IMG/VR virus record: IMGVR_UViG_3300020057_000099
Coordinates: 1-35,655 of that record
Origin: a virus
Strand: one strand, 5' to 3'
Length of the DNA: 35,655 nucleotides
In this document: piece after piece, positions 30,621 to 35,655 of the stretch
Layout: each line of letters opens with the position of its first letter
How positions within the stretch are numbered: the first letter of the stretch is position 1
Position numbers and translations under genes: made by a program
The notes under the pieces: model-generated
What the model was told of the DNA's origin: nothing
Seen by the model: the letters and a program-made list of their open reading frames with translations, nothing else
Databases searched by the model: none

Positions 30621-31745
30621 ATGAAGGACCCATACTTGGCCTTGCAAGGTGTATACCCATATAATTCAGAAAAGGTAGAGAAAAAACAACAAGAAGAGGA
30701 TTCGAATAGTAAAAAGACTGTGCAAGCCGAATTCACCAGTGCGATGAATCCTGAAGAAATTTTCAAGACAATGAAGATGTTTGAGGGTTCTCCTGGTGTA
30801 ATCGCACAAAAAAAAGGTGTATCGGATCTTCAAGAGCAAATGGGAATTCTTAATAAAATACCATTTGAAACCGATTATAGACCACTAGCCAACTTTGCTG
30901 ATTATATGGCAGGGACTAGCTTCGCTAAAGACATGAAACCTACAGAAACTCCTCAAGAGCGAATAGCTACTAAGGCAGGTCTTCAGAAGCTTATTAATTC
31001 ATCCAACGTGGAAGTTGATCAGACTCTCCTAAATTATATTAAGGCTAGCAAGTTCGATCCAAAGAAAACTGGAGAGAATAGTTCTGAAAATAAATCAAGC
31101 GTAGGAAGTGAAGGAGCAAACTCATTAGAAGGAACTAACCAACCTAAGAAAGTTCCTACTACTCTTAAGAAAGATATTTTTGATCCATCAAAGATTGAAA
31201 AGTCACCAGACTATAAAGCGATTACCATTAGAACAGAATTGCAAAACTCTATTCAAGATTTATATAACTTTGTAGATAAATATGGTTACGCTATTTACGA
31301 TAGCGAAAAAAGTCAGCTTGATGGAAAAATTGCAAGAATTAAAAGAGGATTAGCTAAAGGATTTGGTTCCTTGACTGCGACTGAAGAAGCTATTGTCACC
31401 AATGCCATTGGTGCTATCGCTAATAACAAATGGAATGGGGCTATTACTTACGGATTGTACGGTGGCAAAAAAGGACAACTTGCAACTTTAACAGACTACT
31501 TAGACAATAATACTTTCAATAATGAAGCTGGTATTGAAAGACTTAACGACACTTGGGGTCGTAAAAATCCAGGAAACCAAGTAACTATTGATAACCTTCG
31601 TAAAAAATTTAATGCAATTCGAACACAACGTAATAAAGAAGAAGAAGAGATTATTAATCCCAGGACTAATGGTGGTGGTGGATTAAGCCCTGAAGATGAA
31701 AAAAGATACCAAGAGTTATCTAAGCGAGCGGCGGGTAAATCATGA
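30621..31745 (+). CDS. Internal virion protein (probable)
   Basis: A 374-residue charged, helical protein starting MKDPYLALQGVYPYNSEKVE, with a Lys/Ser/Glu-rich linker (residues about 150-180) and a globular-looking C-terminal half (RTELQNSIQDLYNFVDKYG, GLAKGFGSLTATEEAIVTNA). No family recognised. It lies between two ejection-type genes and overlaps the next ATG by four bases, so it probably belongs to the internal protein set. Confidence 0.6.
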   Translation: MKDPYLALQGVYPYNSEKVEKKQQEEDSNSKKTVQAEFTSAMNPEEIFKTMKMFEGSPGVIAQKKGVSDLQEQMGILNKIPFETDYRPLANFADYMAGTSFAKDMKPTETPQERIATKAGLQKLINSSNVEVDQTLLNYIKASKFDPKKTGENSSENKSSVGSEGANSLEGTNQPKKVPTTLKKDIFDPSKIEKSPDYKAITIRTELQNSIQDLYNFVDKYGYAIYDSEKSQLDGKIARIKRGLAKGFGSLTATEEAIVTNAIGAIANNKWNGAITYGLYGGKKGQLATLTDYLDNNTFNNEAGIERLNDTWGRKNPGNQVTIDNLRKKFNAIRTQRNKEEEEIINPRTNGGGGLSPEDEKRYQELSKRAAGKS

Positions 31746-34015
31746 CAGAAGCGGAAGAATTAGAGCTTTTAACTTTGAAAAGAAAGCGCGGTTCTGGAAA
31801 TCTTGGTCCCGATTGGTGGGATAGGTTTATTACAAAAGGCTTTGCTAAAGATCCAAAATCTGGGGCGAATTATCTAGGCAAGAAATTTCCAGACATTGAA
31901 TTCAAAGTCTCTAAAGATGGGGACATACTCTACAAACCACACAACCAAGTAGAGAAGGGCTTTTATCAACTTGACCCATCACTAGATCAGCTTCCAAGTT
32001 TTGCTGAGAAGGCGCAAGAAGTATTTAAAGATGTGGCTGTGGACCTTCCTGTAGATATCGCACAAGGGTTGGCACAGGGCGCGGCTACGGCTGGTGGTGC
32101 GCTGGCCGGTGGTGCAGTTCCCTTTTTGGGTCCAGTTGGAGCGATGGCCGGTGGCTTGTCGGCATCGACAGCGTCCGGTGCTGCGCTTCGAGCCTTAAAA
32201 GCAAAAATAGCCAATTTTATTGATCCTGAACTTAACAAAGATGGTCCGACATCTAATGATACATTTGATACAACATCAATGCTGATAGACGCCGTTTCAC
32301 CTGTTCTCTTTGGAACAGGTGCCGCCAATAAAGTAGAGCGTGTTGCGAGACAAAAAATAAAAGACATTTCCAAAAATTCAAGTGGTAATCTTATTAAAGA
32401 CTTTATCAATAAGGAAGATCTCCTTGCAGAAGCCACTAGTGCGGCTAGAAAAAATCAAGGGCTTTTATCTCATGGATGGGACTTTGCCTCTCGTGATGTT
32501 GTTCCTAGTGCTATAGAAGCTCTATTCGGAACATCCAGGGCTGGTATTAATGCAGACCTTCGCGGCAACCTAAAGGATTTAGACAGTCAAGATGCGACTA
32601 GAGCGGCTACAAACAGAATAAGAAAAATTATTCAAGAACCACTACAGGACAAAGTACGCACAATAAATGATGACATCGTTGATGTTTTAACAAAGGGAGC
32701 TGCCAAGGGGGATATGGTTAGCTATGGCGATGCAGAAGATATTCTTTTAAATGAATTAAACAGATATAAAAATCTTTCTCGTAATTCTAGTTCTAAACCA
32801 GGAGCTATTAGAGGAGCGGCTAACGATATCGAAGGATTGCACGAGTATCTAATTGGTAAAAAGCTAGAACCAACAGTTAAAAATTCATGGGAAAAGGTAG
32901 GCGAAACGCCACGCTATCAAGCGACGGGTGAAATTACGCCACCTGCCATTCAAAGTCGTGGCGTTGAAAGACGTATGGGTGCCCAGCAAGTGAGTGACGA
33001 AGCGCAGGGTATAGCAACGGGCGAGCTTTCTATTGAGGGTGGCCAAAGAGTAGGCCAAAGACGGCTTGGCTCTGACACCATTTTGCAAGGCATGGATGCC
33101 GATCCAAACATTCCCATTATATATAATGAACTTGTCAGTTCTGGAAGAGTTGCTCCGTACAGTCGAGCGTCTGGCGTTCCAGAAGAAATCTATGCAAGAC
33201 GGGTAGTTGGTGAATGGCAAGCATCTCCAGAGGGTATCGCCTCACAAGCTAAAGAAGCTAAAACATTTGCCACTGAACAAGTTGGCTCCATTCCTGAGAA
33301 CATACGACGTACAACAGTAACCAAGCCAGTAAGAGAATGGTCACCGTTATTAGCAAGAGAAATGAAGATCGCCGCGTCTGATTTGGCCAGTCCAGAAACC
33401 GCTAGCGGTGTGGCAAGTGCTGCGCAAGAGAATACTAATTTAGTCACCAAAAGGAATATTGCTCTAGCTAGTAGATTTGCGAAAGATCAACGAGATAAAA
33501 TAAACACATTGTATCCAGAGATTGTAGATAAAAATATCCAATATGGCAAAGGCATGGAGATAATCAACCAGTCTGGTGAGTTCATTGGTGACACTGCTAA
33601 GACATATCAAAGAACCGTTGAAATGGACCCAGGAGCGCGTAAAAATCTCATACAACAACTAGAGGAATTAATAGGAAAAAAGTCTTCAAAAGAATACGAA
33701 ACACTATCCGACGGCCTTCAGGGGAGCGATATTTTTAATAAAAAAACGTCATCCCCAGTCTTGGCAACGAGCATGTCACAGCCTAAAGGAGTCGGCACAT
33801 TCGCCGGAAGACGGTTAGGTGGTCCCCTTGGTCACCTTGGTATGGAAACCGTTGGAGACGATTTAGGTTCCTTTTTATCTGAAGTTTATACAGGCGGCAT
33901 AAAAGGAGTGGAGTATCTACCAAACCAGTTTAGTAACGCTGGTGGTGCGATAAACCCTTATGAAGTTTTAATGAACAAGCTTGCTAGAGAAAAAGCAAAA
34001 CAGGAGACACAATGA
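31742..34015 (+). CDS. Large internal/ejection protein with a hydrophobic Gly/Ala segment
   Basis: A 757-residue protein. Residues about 110-145 (AAATAGGALAGGAVPFLGPV then GAMAGGLSASTASGAALR) form a small-residue hydrophobic region able to enter membranes, as in phage DNA-ejection proteins. The rest is helical, with several Arg/Gln-rich and coiled segments. No lytic transglycosylase motif was recognised. Start overlaps the previous stop (ATGA). Confidence 0.65.
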   Translation: MTEAEELELLTLKRKRGSGNLGPDWWDRFITKGFAKDPKSGANYLGKKFPDIEFKVSKDGDILYKPHNQVEKGFYQLDPSLDQLPSFAEKAQEVFKDVAVDLPVDIAQGLAQGAATAGGALAGGAVPFLGPVGAMAGGLSASTASGAALRALKAKIANFIDPELNKDGPTSNDTFDTTSMLIDAVSPVLFGTGAANKVERVARQKIKDISKNSSGNLIKDFINKEDLLAEATSAARKNQGLLSHGWDFASRDVVPSAIEALFGTSRAGINADLRGNLKDLDSQDATRAATNRIRKIIQEPLQDKVRTINDDIVDVLTKGAAKGDMVSYGDAEDILLNELNRYKNLSRNSSSKPGAIRGAANDIEGLHEYLIGKKLEPTVKNSWEKVGETPRYQATGEITPPAIQSRGVERRMGAQQVSDEAQGIATGELSIEGGQRVGQRRLGSDTILQGMDADPNIPIIYNELVSSGRVAPYSRASGVPEEIYARRVVGEWQASPEGIASQAKEAKTFATEQVGSIPENIRRTTVTKPVREWSPLLAREMKIAASDLASPETASGVASAAQENTNLVTKRNIALASRFAKDQRDKINTLYPEIVDKNIQYGKGMEIINQSGEFIGDTAKTYQRTVEMDPGARKNLIQQLEELIGKKSSKEYETLSDGLQGSDIFNKKTSSPVLATSMSQPKGVGTFAGRRLGGPLGHLGMETVGDDLGSFLSEVYTGGIKGVEYLPNQFSNAGGAINPYEVLMNKLAREKAKQETQ

Positions 34016-34299
34016 AACCAGTTGAATTAAGTAAAAACGATAATTACAGCAGTGAATGTGACGCGAATGATTTAATTCGTGTTGGAGAAATTGTTGCTGA
34101 TCCAAAAAGATTAGCAGCAGCAAACAAAATTTTGAGTGCTAAAAAAGAGGTTATTTCCACATTGGATGACCTGTTCAAGCTCAGAGAAAGGATACCAGAA
34201 GATGAAGATGTCGAAAGTAAAGAAGCCAAAATCAAAAGTAAAAGTAAAAGTAAAGAAGTAAAGGATTACGGCAACGAAGAAGAGGAGGAAGAGGAATAA
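34012..34299 (+). CDS. Small acidic hypothetical protein
   Basis: A 95-residue protein starting MKPVELSKNDNYSSECDAND, with KSKSKSK repeats and a tail of seven Glu. RBS AGGAG before the ATG, overlapping the previous stop. The 3' end forms a hairpin with the following leader. Function unknown. Confidence 0.6.
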   Translation: MKPVELSKNDNYSSECDANDLIRVGEIVADPKRLAAANKILSAKKEVISTLDDLFKLRERIPEDEDVESKEAKIKSKSKSKEVKDYGNEEEEEEE

Positions 34300-34316
34300 G
34301 CCCTAGCTCTTCCTCC
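34284..34316 (+). terminator. Hairpin at the Glu-tail end, before the next gene
   Basis: GGAGGAAGAG (34284-34293) pairs perfectly with CTCTTCCTCC (34307-34316), followed by AAATTTT and the next ATG (34324). The 5' arm lies in the Glu codons of the upstream gene. It may attenuate transcription or hold back translation of the next gene, which lacks its own RBS. Confidence 0.55.
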
Positions 34317-34323
34317 AAATTTT

Positions 34324-34695
34324 ATGAATCCGTATCAACTATCGCAGATAGGCAATCCAGCGAATCTATCACCAGGCCGTCCTATGATCGGGCCTGATTG
34401 GAGAAATGATAAACGATCAGAAGTTGAGGCCCTTAGGGAACTAATGGGCGCTCAAAAGGATTTAGATACGGAGACAATGTTAAGTCTTGATGGTCGATAT
34501 AACATGGGCAATAATTATATCCCTAAAAATGTATACATGAATGAGTTCGAGAAAAGGCTAAACTCTTTAAAGTCTTTAAAGAGTTTTGAATTAAATGACT
34601 ACGCTAAAGACCAAATTAAAATTATGATGGACGAGCAGAGCCAGGATGCCAGAGAAGCATTTGGCCAAAAGGGCTTATTAAGCCTTAGGGGCTAG
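34324..34695 (+). CDS. Hypothetical protein
   Basis: A 123-residue charged, mostly helical protein starting MNPYQLSQIGNPANLSPGRP. The middle contains LKSLKSFELNDYAKDQI with a short 9-bp DNA repeat (TCTTTAAAG). No RBS is visible. Its 3' end overlaps the lone leftward gene by 11 bases. Function unknown. Confidence 0.6.
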   Translation: MNPYQLSQIGNPANLSPGRPMIGPDWRNDKRSEVEALRELMGAQKDLDTETMLSLDGRYNMGNNYIPKNVYMNEFEKRLNSLKSLKSFELNDYAKDQIKIMMDEQSQDAREAFGQKGLLSLRG

Positions 34696-34951
34696 AGTAT
34701 GCCTTTTCTAGCAAAGCCTTAGCGTAAAGAATAGCCGCACTAACATTTCCATCCAGCGTTGGTTTTTCGATCTTGGCATTAAATCCAGATACGGGGTCGC
34801 CCACAAGAATGTAGGGTTGTTTCAAGCTGTATAATAGTGCGCCTAGAATTACAGAAGATACCTGTACCAATTCCCCTTTTGTGTACGACTCCTTGGCTTG
34901 TGGCTTAGGCTGTTGGTAATCTTGACGTGATTGCTGTTTTTCATTTTGCAT
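34685..34951 (-). CDS. Lone leftward hypothetical protein near the lysis genes
   Basis: An 88-residue protein with a Gln/Lys-rich start (QQSRQDYQQPKPQAKESYTK) and a more compact body (LVQVSSVILGALLYSLKQPY, VGDPVSGFNAKIEKPTLDGN). It is the only leftward gene in the late half and is convergent with the 34324 gene. No RBS precedes its ATG. The body has normal globular composition, which supports coding; function unknown. Confidence 0.5.
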   Translation of the reverse strand: MQNEKQQSRQDYQQPKPQAKESYTKGELVQVSSVILGALLYSLKQPYILVGDPVSGFNAKIEKPTLDGNVSAAILYAKALLEKAYSSP

Positions 34952-34959
34952 GACATAAT
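34931..34959 (+). promoter_or_regulatory. Promoter candidate for the lysis cassette
   Basis: TTGCTG (34931-34936), a 17-base spacer and CATAAT (34954-34959), a good -10. Transcription would start near 34966, leaving a 21-base leader with seven G as RBS before the ATG at 34987. The promoter overlaps the start of the leftward gene, so the two may interfere. Confidence 0.5.
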
Positions 34960-34986
34960 TAATAACATAAGGGGGGGATTAATTAT

Positions 34987-35184
34987 ATGGATCTAATCGT
35001 AGGACTGTTGCCAGGTGACGTTTCTCATAAAGTGCTAGTAGGTGTTCTTTTGCTGAACCTTGCACTTTCAGTAGCCCAAAAGGCGTTGGTTATTTTAGGA
35101 AAATCAGAAGTGCCATTCCTATCAAAAGCAGCGGTTTTTGTGCAAAAGTTCGTGGACGCACTTTCCGCAAACGTAAAGCATTAA
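34987..35184 (+). CDS. Small membrane protein, holin candidate
   Basis: A 65-residue protein with one transmembrane segment (VLVGVLLLNLALSVAQKALV) and an amphipathic C-terminus. RBS GGGGGGG, 9 bases before the ATG. It starts a three-gene set ending in a lipoprotein, as in lysis cassettes. Holin is a reasonable but unproven call; the genome also has a holin-like gene beside the endolysin. Confidence 0.5.
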   Translation: MDLIVGLLPGDVSHKVLVGVLLLNLALSVAQKALVILGKSEVPFLSKAAVFVQKFVDALSANVKH

Positions 35185-35384
35185 TGGCGAGTCTGCTTGC
35201 AGCCTTGGCAACTATAGGAACTATTCTTAAAGAAGCCAGGGCCATTATTGATTGGATGAAAGACGAACATAATAAGAGGCTAGTGCTTGAGATTAACTCT
35301 TCATGGCAGGCTTTGAAAGCTGCCAAAACTCACGAGGAAAGACAAAATGCGGCTTCTGCTATTGCTAGTGTCATCTCTAGTTAG
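35184..35384 (+). CDS. Small helical protein, possible inner-membrane spanin
   Basis: A 66-residue protein with a short hydrophobic start (MASLLAALATIGTIL) and a charged helical rest (EARAIIDWMKDEHNKRLVLE). It overlaps the previous stop by one base and its 3' end overlaps the lipoprotein gene by 38 bases. The arrangement recalls Rz/Rz1 spanins, but the hydrophobic part is short for a membrane anchor. Confidence 0.5.
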   Translation: MASLLAALATIGTILKEARAIIDWMKDEHNKRLVLEINSSWQALKAAKTHEERQNAASAIASVISS

Positions 35385-35580
35385 CTGTTCCGGTGGACCT
35401 AATGTTGTAGTACACATAGCGAACCATGCGGAGCAGGGTTTTGATTATGCCAACAGGGATAATACCATTCGTGGTTTTAAACCTTACAGTGACACTTCCA
35501 CTGATAAACTGCTGTGCCTGTCAGAGGGAGACGCAAGGGCTCTACTCGATTGGTCAAAAGCCCAGTGCCGAAAACCCTAA
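35347..35580 (+). CDS. Lipoprotein, outer-membrane spanin candidate
   Basis: A 77-residue protein with a classical lipoprotein signal: MRLLLLLVSSLVSC, lipobox LVSC with the lipidated Cys at 14. The mature part has two more cysteines (LLCLSE, AQCRKP). It starts inside the preceding gene in a different frame after a GAGGAAAG RBS, like Rz1-type outer-membrane spanins. This indicates a Gram-negative host. Its length is typical for o-spanins though Pro content is low. Confidence 0.65.
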   Translation: MRLLLLLVSSLVSCSGGPNVVVHIANHAEQGFDYANRDNTIRGFKPYSDTSTDKLLCLSEGDARALLDWSKAQCRKP

Positions 35581-35587
35581 TATTTAA

Positions 35588-35655
35588 TTAATATTTAGGG
35601 ACTTCAAAAACCTTGCTTATCGCGTTCATATCAAGTGCAGCTATTTTCTTTTTCT
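35588..35655 (-). CDS. 3' end of a leftward gene cut by the right window edge
   Basis: The minus strand is open from the window edge to TAA (35588-35590), reading KKKIAALDMNAISKVFEVPK and Tyr. It is convergent with the lipoprotein gene, 7 bases away. Joined to the left edge it continues in frame the eight codons of MEYINGSG, with one Lys codon spanning the junction. An internal ATG would give a 13-codon product alone, so the joined reading is favoured. Confidence 0.45.
   Translation of the reverse strand, partial: KKKIAALDMNAISKVFEVPKY

Noticed and set aside
35574-35600. Bidirectional terminator between the convergent last genes
   Set aside because: CCCTAA / TTAGGG arms give only six pairs around an AT-rich loop, and no proper T tract follows on either strand.

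Overview
The window looks like the complete, or very nearly complete, genome of a short-tailed (podovirus-like) double-stranded DNA phage of a Gram-negative host. It has a terminase pair, portal, scaffold, HK97-fold-like capsid protein, nozzle/adaptor proteins, several fibre-like proteins, large internal/ejection-type proteins, a zinc amidase endolysin, and a lysis module ending in a lipoprotein with a perfect lipobox. I see no integrase, no tRNA, no CRISPR and no DNA polymerase. The two window edges join in frame into one uninterrupted 30-codon minus-strand ORF, which suggests a circularly closed (or circularly permuted) assembly cut inside a small gene.

Layout. Positions 1-7482 are transcribed leftward. 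They hold a cluster of small Gly-Tyr/Ser/Asp-rich paralogues built from CCGNNN hexamers, small DUF/zinc-motif/HTH proteins, a P-loop ATPase of the AAA_24/Sak4 type, and a large primase-polymerase plus DUF3987 helicase-like protein. Then come a structured RNA-like intergenic element (5665-5789), three small orphans, and a DUF7192-like protein. A divergent promoter/operator region (7483-7625) separates these from a rightward MoxR/CobS-like AAA+ ATPase (7626-8828). Positions 8829-9277 contain an AT-rich tract plus 12-bp direct and inverted repeats and are the best origin candidate. Positions 9769-10190 hold large palindromes, a T-rich tract and five 13-bp A-tract repeats immediately upstream of the terminase genes.

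From 10191 to 35580 almost everything reads rightward in a packed order: TerS, TerL, portal, scaffold, capsid, an Ig/BACON-like or decoration-like protein, a fibre block interrupted by the membrane protein/endolysin pair, nozzle, adaptor, ejection proteins and a lysis cassette. One lone leftward gene lies at 34685-34951.

The most unusual traits are as follows. (1) Five fibre-like proteins in one block each begin with a Sec-type signal peptide, and several have even, paired cysteine content, suggesting export or surface deployment rather than ordinary cytoplasmic virion assembly. (2) A tandem family of tiny (Gly-X)n proteins shares a conserved MxYI-D/N-GSG start and a Cys-Glu/Gln end. (3) In-frame short tandem repeats occur across many unrelated genes. 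(4) A multi-hairpin intergenic element ends in a strong terminator that points against the flanking genes. (5) The terminase genes have a distinct G/T-rich composition that changes near the 3' end of TerL. All functional names come from motif reading and gene order; no database search was run.
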